Assembly (NCBI GenBank): GCA_023091665.1
Contig: JALJCQ010000033.1
Span: 558,001-622,000, forward strand
Length of the DNA stretch: 64,000 bases
Direction: 5' to 3'
Source: Pythium myriotylum
Lineage: Eukaryota; Oomycota; Peronosporomycetes; Pythiales; Pythiaceae
Part shown: positions 1 through 11,670 of the stretch, in pieces
Position numbering within the stretch: the first letter of the stretch is position 1
Layout of the letters: the number at the start of each line of letters is the position of its first letter
Translations under genes and position numbers: made by a program
The notes under the pieces: model-generated
What the model saw: the letters and a program-made list of their open reading frames with translations, nothing else
Database searches by the model: none
Told to the model about the DNA's origin: nothing

Positions 1-3000
1 GCTTCGCAAGCGACACTTGCCTTTCGTACAGCCGCTGGCTGGAAGTCTTCCATTTCGATATACCGATCGAGTTCCAGAATAATTTTATCGCCAATGTTAT
101 CCTTGTCAAACTTGATCATGTCCTCCATGAGCTTTTTCGCGTTCCCAAGAATCGTCTTCTGTGCGCTCTCCCAGTAGTCCTTCATCTTTTGGCCTGCTTT
201 GTCTGGGTCGTTCTTCATGGTCGGCTTGACCCCAAAGATGATGCAGGCGGCCTCCATGGTCAAACGCACGCCATGGGGTGGATTCTTCAAGGCCTTCACT
301 TCGTCAATATCCGACTTCTTAAGTTTGTTCAAGCACTGAACGGCAGCGTCTAACGCAGGGAGAGCCTCATCAAGATCCCGTTGGGCGTCATCGGCAATCG
401 CCTTCGTCTCCGCGGCCTTTTTGTTTGCAACCTGTTCTTCCTTTTCTACGATGGCTTTTGTGTCATCTGCGTCTTTCTTGTCGAGTGTGATCTGCTTCAT
501 CATCTCATCGACCTCGATTTGAGTCTTTTCCAACTGCGGCTTAAGCGCTACAAGCTGTTCCTGCATACCAGCTACTTGCTCCTTCGTCGCGACGATCTTG
601 TTCACACCATTTTGCAAGCGGTTACGCTTTCCCTCGACTTCGTCGCGCTTTATAAGCAGGACTGACTTGAACGTGTAAAGAAGTTCCAGGTAGCTCGTTG
701 GTGTCACGTAATTGTACCGCCGGAGTTTGTCATAAAACTGAGCCGATGCGTGCTCAACATTCTGATGAATGGTCTGGAAAATACTCACAACTGCTGCGGT
801 TTCCATGTGTGAACCACTGCCTGGCTCGCTGTTGAGCTGGAAGTCGGTGGAGGTCAAAGCACTAGCAGCGACTGACTGCAAGGCTTCCGCGGGCCACTCA
901 CTGAACCAGTCGATTGTGCAGCAGTTTACCAGCGACGGAAACATGCGAATGCGATCGCGAAACAAACTGCCCAGTGGACTCATGCAGAGAACCAAGTGAA
1001 GATTCTGGCGGACAAGAAGCAGATACTGCGCAAACGTGTTGAGTTTGGTTGGTGGGATCTTCTTCTTCACACAATATGGGCGACAATGATTTGTGATTTG
1101 ATCAAGATCCTCTGGAGCGTACAAATTGGGCACATCGCCACTGTTGAGCACACTATTAATGTCCTCCAGCATCGCTTCGTGGACGATCTGCACATCCGAG
1201 AACAAGAACACGATTGGTTTTTCGTCGATCCCAGCCTTCATCAAGAACTTTTTCAAGTCGTCTCTCCACTCCGCTACGCCGTAGCCCTTTGTAATCTCGA
1301 TCTGGGAGCAAGAGTACTCTGCCATGTACGCTGCAAGACGAGTTAACGACTGGCGCCCGCTACCTCCCACACCGAGAAGTAGAGCATTTCCCTGAGGCTG
1401 GCGAATGACTCGAGCGATGCGAGATACATGTTCTATCGCATTCATGAACATGACCAAGTTCATTGGCGCACTGCTCTCGGCGTTATAGTCGTTCAGGTAC
1501 TCTTCAACCTGAGACTGTAGCTTCTCGACATCAGCAACCTCCTCGTAGATTTTCGGATCTGCACCAGGGACCATGTAATCACCATAAAATAGCGTCTTGG
1601 TTGGATGCACAGCCTCCCATGCGGCATCCGGATGAGAAGTGCCGAGTCGCTCACTAAATTTGTCAGCTACTTGTGACCTGAGCAACTCTTGGAACCACTT
1701 GTGATCGGCAGCTGTTGTAAAGCGGTCTTCAAAAACTCGCATGTTTTCGTGGACCCAGAGGCGTAAGGCCTGTTCGAGTTTAACGATTTTCTTGGAATCT
1801 CCCATGAGAACACCCTGAAAAACCTTCGCAAGATCGCGCAAGTTGAATGTGTAATGGGACTTTGCTGGCGTCGGAAGAAGCTCAGCGATGACTGTATTGT
1901 AGATGTGAATCGATGCCTTGACGAGTCTAGCCGCAACCTCAGGTGGTTTAATTTCATCCCCGAACTTCTGAAAGAAGTTTGAAACAATTGTTTCGAAGAC
2001 GATGGCTTTACTCGCGTCTGACATTTCCGTGTAGCCGATGATATTGAAGTGGCGAACAAATCGCTGTGTTATAGGATTGCGTCCTCCTCCAGGAGGACCC
2101 ATGGAGCACACGAACACCACGTCGATGATTGTACGGAACTGAAGCAACTTGCGATCGTACCAGCCTCCTTGGTCAAACCACTGTCGAAGAATCTCGATGG
2201 GGGGCTGTGCAAAATACTCTTCTTGTTTCGGCATGTTCAGGTCATCAACATAGATCACAAAGCGTTTTCCTGCTGTCGGCCCGTAGACGCCTTTTCGTCG
2301 TTTTTCCATCTTTGAATCGATAAAGTCCTGAGTTTGGTTTGCGCTAGTCTGAGCCGAGAAGGACATCTTCAGTGGGATGAACTTGTCAGGATCCGACTTC
2401 TCGAGAAACTGGTTTACATTTACAGTCTTTCCCGTTCCGGTTGGACCAACTATGAGCATGTGAATACCTTGAGTGAGGGCTAAGTTCATGAGGAAAATCG
2501 ACCGAACCGAATCACTCGTGGGCACAACAAGCTCAGAGAACGAAGCGTTCGCATCAATGGAGAATTTCGGGATAGTATCCAGCCAAAGAATCCAACTCTC
2601 CTTCGACAGATCGAACGAGTAGTCGTACACCGTTCCGTCTTGAGGGAAAGGCTTCTTTGCGCTGTTTCCCTGCATCTCTTGCCGAATGAATGAGTCGAAT
2701 CGTGCTCGGCCGGCATCGTTTCCGGTCGCTCCAACAGACCAAACCAGTGAGAACACAAATATACTTTCAATGTTCCGTAGGAAGAACGCCATGTGTTCGA
2801 TCTTGGCTTCTTTCTTCTCGACTCTCTTAAGCGGAGTAAAGAAACAGTCCATCAGGCGCATTAGGCTCTGAGCGAGGTTCGATGGAATTTGGGGCAGCCA
2901 CTCCTTAACGTACGATGAAACAAACTGAATGGATGGACGAAGGTAAAGATCAAAGAGGAGATGCAATGCGGTGGAGAAATCGGTGCAATTCTGGGAGCCA

Positions 3001-6000
3001 ACAGCATGGGCTCCCCCAATGTCATGTACCAGACATTCGATCCAACAGTGGATGAGGGGATCGAAACCCAGTGATGACGGCTCCATATAGACCATGCCGG
3101 TACGGCTAACTGTCGCAGGAGACGCAACAGATAGATCCTCAACCTCAAACATCATTGTCATTTCATTTGACATCTGGATAATCTCTCCACTGGCGAGACA
3201 CAGTTTCTTGTTGTCGTCCAAAACGGTGTTCATGTTCTCAATCCAAATAGCGTCAACTGGACCGTCAAAGATAACCCACTTGCGTGCTGGAGTCGTGTCA
3301 CTGGCAGCTTCGCGGTACAGCGTCGACAAGATCCCGTCCTGCCACTCGTGAGTGTTTGCATCGAATTCACCATAGAGCTGACCCATGGTGATCGACTTCG
3401 GATTCAGCTGGTACCGTAAGACGCGTTCGTACGCTTGACCGATCTCACCCAGTTGCTTTAGTTCGGTAAGTGCCTCTGCAAGCACACTCAGATTCGAAGA
3501 TTTACCACCACCAGTAGCACCGACCACCATGAGACCATGGCGCACACAAAGTGTTTCGTACAGCTGCTGGACTTTGAGCATAAAAAAAGGGTGGGCTTGC
3601 AAACTTTGTTTCTCGACAGTGAGTTTGATCACCCGAATCAGAGCACCGAGATTCAATTGCGGACGTGCCTTCCCAGGGAATAGATCGTTGATGATCCCAC
3701 TGAAGAGAGGGATATCGTGCGCTAAGAACTTCGGCAGGTTGACATCTTGTAGCGCGCGTAAGAGCAAAATTTCTTCATCCATGTCAGGGTCGGAGCGCTT
3801 GTAGTTGCCTGCGGCTGTAATGACTGTCTTGACTGCGCGCATCCCATAGTCGTAGTGAGACTGCGAAGACAGCTGCTCTGAGCAGAGCTTGAATGTTGTT
3901 ACCATCTTAGCCCCGCATTCTTTAGCCTTCTCATATCCATAAGCGAAGAACATGATCTCTCCGATCATCGCATAATCCGGAACCATCATAGCAACGGGAC
4001 GGAACAGCGCGGCGAGCGAATCCGGGAGATCCGATCGCCCTGCATAGCCTGGGTTCATCGTGATAAAAACTCCAAATTGTGGATTCACCGCTATGTCAGA
4101 GCCTTCGAAGACAATACGCTTTTCCCCGGCCCGGATTGCAAGCTGGATGGTCGTCACCTGCTGTCCGATAACAGACAGGACTTCGATGTTGATGCGATTG
4201 AACTCATCAAAGCATGCCCATGCCCCGCATGCTGCCAGACCTTTGAAGAACTTTCCCATGGCAATATAATCAAGCCCGTCTGAGCAGTTGAAAACAACAC
4301 ACTGCTTGGCCAGAGCCTTCGCAAGATCTTTGGTCGTCTCTGTCTTGCCGGTCCCTGCTGGGCCAGCTGGAGCCCCACCCAGAATCATCTGCAGGGCAGC
4401 CATTAATGTCATGTAGCATTTGTCCGTAAGTGGTGTGATGACGAGACGAAAAGAATTTCCAAGGTATTCGTAGCCGTACGGACGGCGTGCACTGACCATG
4501 TCAGCAAAAAGGTCATCCTCCCAGTAATACCGCAGCTGACTTGACCACATAAAGTCTTCTTTAGAGCTCACATCGTTGTGAACCAGTCGAGCAGTTACGT
4601 CTCGCGCATGAACATCTATCACCGTCAGTGCGCCAACACTAACGCGAGCTAATTTGTCGAGAGGTCCACGAACCATCTGGACCATGTCTGCTAATTGAGA
4701 CAATTGACGCTCCATCATTCTCTTGACACCCTCGCTGCCCGACGCGGCCATCTGCTCTTCCATCTCACGAGTCCAATGAAATTGGCTGCCGTTCAAGACA
4801 CACATACCAGGCCACTTCTGGATCCACTTGGTACGCGATATCTTGGTGTAGTCTTGTATCGACTGGAACATAACATCTCGAATGGATGTGCGCATCATAT
4901 CTTCGACTTCCGTCATCCAGTGTTCAACGTTCTTGTTTACCGGGTTTACTGGCTTTGACATAGCTACCTTTTCGCCCTCAGCGGAAATCATTGATGTGAT
5001 GGTAAGATCAGTCTGAAACTCGACCGATACAACTCCTTCAAAGCACTTCTTTAGATGTGGCTGCACAAGCTTAACGTCTTTGCTCTCAGATAAAATGGAG
5101 AGTAACTCTTCGTTTGAGAGAAAGTAAAAACGACTGAACGCCGATCGCTTGGTCTCCAGGAAGTCACTCAGTCCTTTTTGGACTTGTTCCAAGAGTCGAT
5201 TACTTTCCTGGAATCGATCAAGCAACTTTTCGTTGTTACAGAAGGTGATTGTCAGCGGCTTCTGCTTTGCGGCTGCGAGTGTTTGGCGCCAGTTCTTGTC
5301 TACAGTCGCAAAACGTTTTCCCTCGGTCGGAAGTTGTTTATTGATGTCGGGTGAATCGAATATGGGCTGTAAGTACAGCCAACTGCGCTGAACCTGAATC
5401 CATTCATCGATAACTTCTGAGACGGTGATTAGCGTACGTTCCCATCGGTTGATTCGTTCTTCAAACGGCTTCTTGAAGGCTGAAAACTGCATTGCTTGCG
5501 TTGTTGTGATCTGCTCGTCGAGCATAGCTTGGATTTCGTCAACGCTCTTGAGGATGTAAGTCTCAGTTTCTCGGTAATCGATGATCGTCAGATTGACACT
5601 TTTCCAGGCTTCCTCCATGGCATTCAGCGTCTTCTCGATTTGGTACTCCTTTCCAGCAGTTTCACATATTCGAGATATTGTCTCGAGATGCTTTTCAAGG
5701 CCTAGTTCGAGGACGTAACTCAGTTTCATACCTCGATCCGGCCGAAAAGTCATCTGAATTTCTTGGTTCATCTGAGACCAGTGGCGATCCTGCATACCAG
5801 GATTTCGTAGAGATAGAATTAGGGGCACGTGCGGTCGAAAGGCTGCAATTTCCTCCTTAATCATGGTCGCGATGTCCATACAACCTTTCACCCCAAGCTT
5901 CTCAAACTGCTTGAGCGCTTTCTGAATGACACCCCAGTTACCTTCGACAAATGTTTCTATCTCTTCACCATTGATATCCAGGAATGCTCCATCCATCCAT

Positions 6001-9000
6001 TTCTTGTGCTCTTTGAGCCATCCGTTTGCGGTCTTCCACAACATTGAGTAAGGTTCGAAGTCGCGCCGAATCCTCTGGATTTCATCATAATCTGTGATCT
6101 CGTGGCCGAACAACGCTTCTCTCGAGTTGAACAAACGAGCGTCCTCGTCTGCTTTGGCGATCTTCTGCTCGATGTTGAGAACGTACTTGTACACCTGGTC
6201 GAGACGAGCAAGATCTGTGTACTGTTTGAACCCATCGACTTCGTTGTGGAGTACGCGCAAAGATTCGTGAAATTCAACCTGCTGGTCCTTCATCTCGTTC
6301 GAGAATTGAGCCTTCTGCATCTGTAAAATGTGACTCATACGCTTGACTTGGTCATTGATATGATTTGGCCCCAGCCGCACACGCCAGATTGTCATGAAAT
6401 CTTCACGATCATAGTGATACTGGAAATTGTCCAGCACAAGTCTAAACTTGACGAGCTGTTGGCTTTGCGTGAGCAATGGGGCCATTTGCTGTGGTACGCC
6501 TTCAAGATACGTACTCATCTCAGTAAGCTCTTCGATGTTTTGAGGGACCTTCTGGAGTTGCCGATTAATGCTTTCGAACTTCTCTAAAAGTTCTTTCGCC
6601 ATTGCAATGCAGTTCTTGAGCTGCCAATCAAGAAGCTTTTTAGCAAGTCGGCGGTGCTTGTCTGCTATAAGAGTGCGGATACTAGTGCAGTTCACCGAGT
6701 ACATGCCGAGTTCAACAGAAGTCGTGGGTATTAGTTCTTCGGCCTCGACTGCGTCATGATAATGCTTCTTGATTGCTTCCTGTACCATTGATAAGTTTGG
6801 CGGCTTTTGGTGCTGAAATTCCGCCAGATACTCGTCTTCGTTAACATTGATAAATGCGATGAAGGGCTTGAAGTGTAACAAATACTCGCGGAGTGGCATC
6901 TCTGATTTCTCCATACACGTTTCGAGTTCCTCCTTTAGTTTTTGCACCCATGACTCACTGGCACTAACGGATGGGATGCAAGGATGGCTGCTCCAGAATA
7001 GTTTGTTCATCACCGCCTGCTCAACTTGTTTGATATTCTTCAAGTTGTCTAGCATTTTCATGAACATGTCGATTACTACCACCTTGAAGGTGGCAATGGT
7101 GGTGCTGAAAGCGAAAACTCGACCGAGCTTGGGCTCTACAGGGTGGAAGGGGCATGTCTCTGTTGGGTCGTCAGCATCTTTTGGTTTCCAAGAGGCGATT
7201 CTTGCTGTTCCAGCGTCAACTTCCTCTTGGTTGATGACGTAAAGGTCTATTGACACGCTGAGGTTGACAGTGAAGAGCGAGATGGGTGAAGCTGTCTGGC
7301 GCTGGAGACACAAATATTGCCATTGAATATCGCCGAGCACTGCTCGATCCAGATCCGGAGGTGCAACAAACGCCGTCTTGGCATCGACGATATGAATGGT
7401 ACCCATGGCTGAACGCCTGATATAGTCTCGGAACTGGTGCAACGAGTGGTCGATAAGGAAGCGTAAGGTGTCCTTCATGGCAAAGTTTAGGCGGCGAAGC
7501 AAAGATCGGAGTTTGCTAAACTCGTATGTGTCTTGGCGTGTTTCTTGAAGATAGTACCAGCCTTTCCCTACGTTTGCGAGCGACGTCCGGATAATGGTAG
7601 CGACCTTGTTGGGCCACTCATCGTTTATTGCCTTCAGTACAGAGCGTTCGAGAGTCTGCTGGCGCTGCTGGAACTCTTCTAGCTTCATGGACCGACCAGG
7701 TTTCACAGCAAACAACTCGAGCTGCAGTACTCTATAACACTCTTCGTTCACTTTGATCAGCGCTGACAGCGCTTCAGGGGATGTTAAGAATGTCTGGAAA
7801 GAGAATCCGATAAACTGGTCAGCGTAATCAACAGGCGGTGCCTTGGTAAGCCCGTAAGAGCATACGACGCGAGGACAGGGATTCGGAGGTCGTTCTTCGT
7901 CTTCGGTCAAGATACTGGAGAAGACCTCGGGGTTCCGGTTTAGGCGGTGGTGGTACTCAAGAACTATCTTACACATCGTGCGGAGATAGTTCAGCTGGAT
8001 CTCGTGGAGAACACGAGTCGTATCCGGAATGCGATGGCCTTTCCCGTGGAAGAACCCAGTCGCCAGCTTTACAATTTTGTTAAGACTCTCATTACCGATT
8101 TTGTGAAGCTCTTCGACGGGCATGCAATCGATATATAAGTTTTTGCGTATAGCGTTCTGTGCTTGTAGTCGACCCACGTGGGCGACCATGTATCGATCCG
8201 CGAAGTTATTGGGATCCTCCATCTTGAAACAAATGTCCAGTCTCCGCGCATCATTCACAATCTCGGCTTTCTTGTTCCGCACAAACCGCACTGAGAATTG
8301 CTGTGTCAATGAATTGTAGCCAATTACATGCGCATCGCACCAGAAGCTGGAGAGACCTCGGACTGTGTATAAGGCCGTGCAAGGGATTTCGACGGAGCCG
8401 TTGGCCCTTCGCCCTAATCGGATCCAGTCCTCCGGATGGTGAACCTCGTAGCTCTCGTCGTCGAACGCGTACAGAGTGAGAGCATCCAGCATCGTCTTTG
8501 CCGACTGGCTTGTGTCCTTCGCCACACGCTGAAACATTGCTGAGCCATGAAACGCGACCAATCGCTCACGAAGTAGCTCGCCGACGTTGATAGCCTCGTA
8601 CTGTCGCTTTTTGCGCTCGACTTCGACTTCCCGCGGTGGCAACTCCGCGACACGCTCGTACGGTACGAAGACTTTAGGCTCAATCTCGCCGTCTTCTCTG
8701 AGTGCCGGATCCACCGCTCCAACGACATGTCCACCACCGACCGAGAAGCCCAAGGGCAACTTCACGTAGGATGCGGGAGAGTGGATCGGGACGCCTTCTT
8801 TGATAACAGCGTGAAAGGAAGTAGCCTTAGTAGGGGATGATTTGAGTGGTGAGACACCGCCATTGACCACCAGCGCTCCGGTCGACTCGAAGTTGACTAT
8901 GCCTATGGGCGCCCTCACAACATCCTTGGATGGACTGGTGGACGGCGCGAGGCCTCGCTTCGTGTCGAATGCCTGGGTCCGTGTTAATTATGAGCGGGCT

Positions 9001-9058
9001 GTGGATCCTCGCCCAGGCAAGACTGCTCACGCACCTCTCCGTCGCTGTCGCGCTGCAT
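1..9058 (-). CDS. Axonemal inner-arm dynein heavy chain (DNAH3/7/12-like), 3' end outside window
   Basis: Motor ATPase that bends the flagellum, probably a single-headed inner-arm dynein. About 2,998 codons are present. Exon 1 is only 24 nt (9035-9058, starting MQRDSDGE), then a 62-nt intron (8973-9034), then one unbroken exon to the window edge; the frame agrees at 8972, 4139 and 20. No in-frame Met lies between the upstream stop near 9175 and 9058, which decides the start. Seen: long tail (about 1-1500), AAA1 P-loop GPAGTGKT near residue 1545 with Walker B CFDEFNRI, AAA2 GATGGGKS near 1826, AAA3 GPTGTGKT near 2185 followed by DDLNMPK, AAA4 GVGGSGRQS near 2543 (Arg in Walker A is usual for this module), then the stalk coiled coil. 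The window ends in the microtubule-binding region, so AAA5, AAA6 and the C-terminal domain are missing. The short tail and projected length near 4,000 favour the DNAH3/7/12 group over two- and three-headed outer-arm chains; the exact subtype is inference. Confidence 0.93.
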
Positions 9059-9444
9059 ACCGCCTCCTCGGCCGCTCTCGCAGTTCCTCCCCTTCGTTTG
9101 GGTGACGCTTGGGCGAGCGCAGCCGAAATTGACTCGAGCGTGACCTCTCGACAGCGACGAGTCGCGGTGTTGTCAATGCAGATCCGTCCACAGACCCCGC
9201 GTCGTTTGCAACGAACCACCGCAACACTCGATCGCCTTCTCTGTGGCGTCTCCGCGATCAGTGGCAGCTCAGCCCATGGGCGGCGACGAGCTCAAGCGCA
9301 CTTGGCGAAGGTGTTGCATCTCAACAAATGGCGCCGAGACGAAGCTTCCTGGTCGAGACCCTTCCATTGGCCAATTCATAGCCGAAACCATCAGCGACTG
9401 GTCAAAATGGAGCTCGGAGGAGCTCCAACAGACACTCGGACAAC
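9059..9444. other. Intergenic gap, divergent promoters
   Basis: This 386-bp gap lies between the start codons of the dynein gene (minus) and the leucine-rich-repeat-like gene (plus). It must hold both 5' leaders and promoters. Reading frames here are short and match nothing I recognise. I see no clear initiator or repeat. Confidence 0.5.
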
Positions 9445-11670
9445 ATGGCGGTCGAGTCGTGGGAGTTTCTGCAGGAGTATTGGGAGGCGCTGGTGTGGCC
9501 CGTGACGCCCTCGGTCCACGGCGAGCCGTCGACCACGAGCCAGCGAGTCAGCTACTCGCACCTGCGCGTGCACCCGCCGCTGAATGAAGCTCAGGGCGAG
9601 GCGCGCTGGATTCGGCAGCGCGATGCACTCGAGCTCGTCTCCCTGCAGTCGGTGGTCGATCCTCCAGCGTTTCTGAGAATGCTACGAGCCCACAGTCACC
9701 CAGTCACAGATACAGAGGCCGACTGGCGAGAGTTCCTCCCTGACGAGGCCTTCGAGGCGCCACTGGCGGTGGAAGTCCGCGTGGACGACGAGCTGCTGGG
9801 CGACGACGAGGACTGGAGGTGGGCCCAGAAGATGCTTTCCATTCTCCTCGAGCCAACGCCTCTCTCACAACGTACGCGCCGGTTCCGAGACGCTCGCCAG
9901 ACGGTGTTAGCGCGCGTGGCGTCTGACCAAGAGCGAGCAAAGCTCGAAAACCAGTTTGCCGTGCCAGTGCGAGTCGGTCTATGCGTTAGTCCAAGTGGCC
10001 CAGCGTGTGCGCTGCTCAATCATGTCGCTAGCCTCGCACACAAGAAGCAAGTGGCACTCAAGAAGGCGAGTGAGAAGAGGGAAGAGGCGCGCCGGGCAGC
10101 ATTGCGCGCCTTCCCGTTCTGCCTCGACTGCGTCGACGTGATTGCACTGGACGAGACACTCTCGCCCGCCTTCTTGAGAGCTGTAACAAGTCACATGAAG
10201 AGTGGGGCGATCACACTACGCGATATTAGCTTTTGCTACACCAGCCATCCTCGCCAGCTAGATCGACGACTGTTTGCGGAGTTTGCCACTGAAATGACGG
10301 CACCAACTGGACCTGCAGTCGCAAGCGAGGTGCAGCATCACGATGGCGCGCGAATGATCCGGATTGAAACCGAGTTCGGGCTCCCTGCATTTATCCAGCT
10401 GTGCTCAGCACTCACATTCTCGACGAATGTCGCTGAGGTAGTCGTGGATAATCTTCTCCGCCTCCGGACAGTGGCAACGCGACGGTCCTTTTGGGCCGTG
10501 TTACTCTACGCCGTAATTTCTGCAGAGGCATCGAACCAAATCACGTGTTTGGATCTAGGAGATTTTGAGCTCACAGAAGGCGATCTTGTCTGGATGAAAG
10601 AGCTCTTCGAGGCCCAAAATCCCATCGAACGGCTATTGCTCTACTCAGAGGCAGATGGCACGACGCCAGACACTTACGAGACTCCTCCGATGCAACTTAC
10701 AATTAACAAAGGCTCTGCACTGAGTGTATGTAGGGGGTTCGAACCTCTGTTTGACATTAGTGCTACAAAGCCACTCAGCATGTATGTTGTCCGCGCTTGG
10801 GATACATCATATGAGGCAATTGTGCCGGCATTCGGTCAATGTTCGATTCCGCGCACCGAAGTCGCTACCCGCAAGGTATTGGACCCGACGACTCAGAAAT
10901 GGTGGTGCCTGGACTCGCATGGATTACGTTGCCTAAGGGTTCGAGTGTTTGCCGAAGAGAACAGTCCAGAGCACACACAACGGATGCTTAACCTGGCCAA
11001 TTTCATCGCTTTAATAGGCCGCCCGCTTGAAGCCCTTCACCTGCTCGGTGATTTACCTCGAGCCCAACAGTTTCTCGATATCATCTGGCCGACATGCTCG
11101 AGATTGAAGTTCGTTGATCTGTCCTCACCCAGATTTCAGAGTTTCCAGTATCTCGTGGATGCCTACGAGAGTGGCAACTGCAAAGCTACCTCGCTTCGTC
11201 TCGAACTTTTTCAAGTCACTGACTCATCCAGTGTAGATCTCTTGATCAGAACGCTCGCTGATCCCGAGACTAGACTGGCTAGTACGTTGGAGGAACTCTG
11301 GCTGGAATGGGACGAGAGAGATGGATCATTCTCAGATGATCAATACATTGCGTTAGCTCAAGCACTCGAGACGAATCAGGCTCTCCGCTACATTTCGGTT
11401 TGCGGAGATACTTCTGCTTCGACGAAGTATCGCCCACTATTTGACAAGTACCACGACTCATGGATTCCTGGATCACTCGCTACTGAACCGCTTGCATTGG
11501 ATTCGAAATGCGCAGTTATAAGTGCCGTCAACTACAAGAGCGGAGAGCGTAATCACATGAACTCGACGCAGAGTGCAATTGCAAAGTTTGATAGCAGGAT
11601 TCTTGCGCTGCTCTTTGAAATGTCTGGTACTCCAAGACGTCGCACAGTGATTTTTCGAACGAATGATTGA
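9445..11670 (+). CDS. Hypothetical leucine-rich-repeat-like protein, 741 aa
   Basis: Single-exon gene of 741 codons from ATG 9445 to TGA 11668-11670. I do not recognise an orthologue. The N-terminal third is rich in Arg, Glu and Ala with an acidic patch (ELLGDDEDW) near residue 115. The rest has weak leucine-rich periodicity, with segments such as ITCLDLGDFELTEGDL, LEALHLLGDLP, LKFVDLSSP and LEELWLEWDE that resemble degenerate RNI-type leucine-rich repeats: hydrophobic strand, loop, then helix. There is no signal peptide or membrane helix, so it is probably cytosolic or nuclear. Such divergent repeat proteins are common lineage-specific families in oomycetes, but membership here is inference. 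The gene runs divergently from the dynein gene and is followed by a 1.26-kb gap. Function unknown. Confidence 0.8.
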   Translation: MAVESWEFLQEYWEALVWPVTPSVHGEPSTTSQRVSYSHLRVHPPLNEAQGEARWIRQRDALELVSLQSVVDPPAFLRMLRAHSHPVTDTEADWREFLPDEAFEAPLAVEVRVDDELLGDDEDWRWAQKMLSILLEPTPLSQRTRRFRDARQTVLARVASDQERAKLENQFAVPVRVGLCVSPSGPACALLNHVASLAHKKQVALKKASEKREEARRAALRAFPFCLDCVDVIALDETLSPAFLRAVTSHMKSGAITLRDISFCYTSHPRQLDRRLFAEFATEMTAPTGPAVASEVQHHDGARMIRIETEFGLPAFIQLCSALTFSTNVAEVVVDNLLRLRTVATRRSFWAVLLYAVISAEASNQITCLDLGDFELTEGDLVWMKELFEAQNPIERLLLYSEADGTTPDTYETPPMQLTINKGSALSVCRGFEPLFDISATKPLSMYVVRAWDTSYEAIVPAFGQCSIPRTEVATRKVLDPTTQKWWCLDSHGLRCLRVRVFAEENSPEHTQRMLNLANFIALIGRPLEALHLLGDLPRAQQFLDIIWPTCSRLKFVDLSSPRFQSFQYLVDAYESGNCKATSLRLELFQVTDSSSVDLLIRTLADPETRLASTLEELWLEWDERDGSFSDDQYIALAQALETNQALRYISVCGDTSASTKYRPLFDKYHDSWIPGSLATEPLALDSKCAVISAVNYKSGERNHMNSTQSAIAKFDSRILALLFEMSGTPRRRTVIFRTND

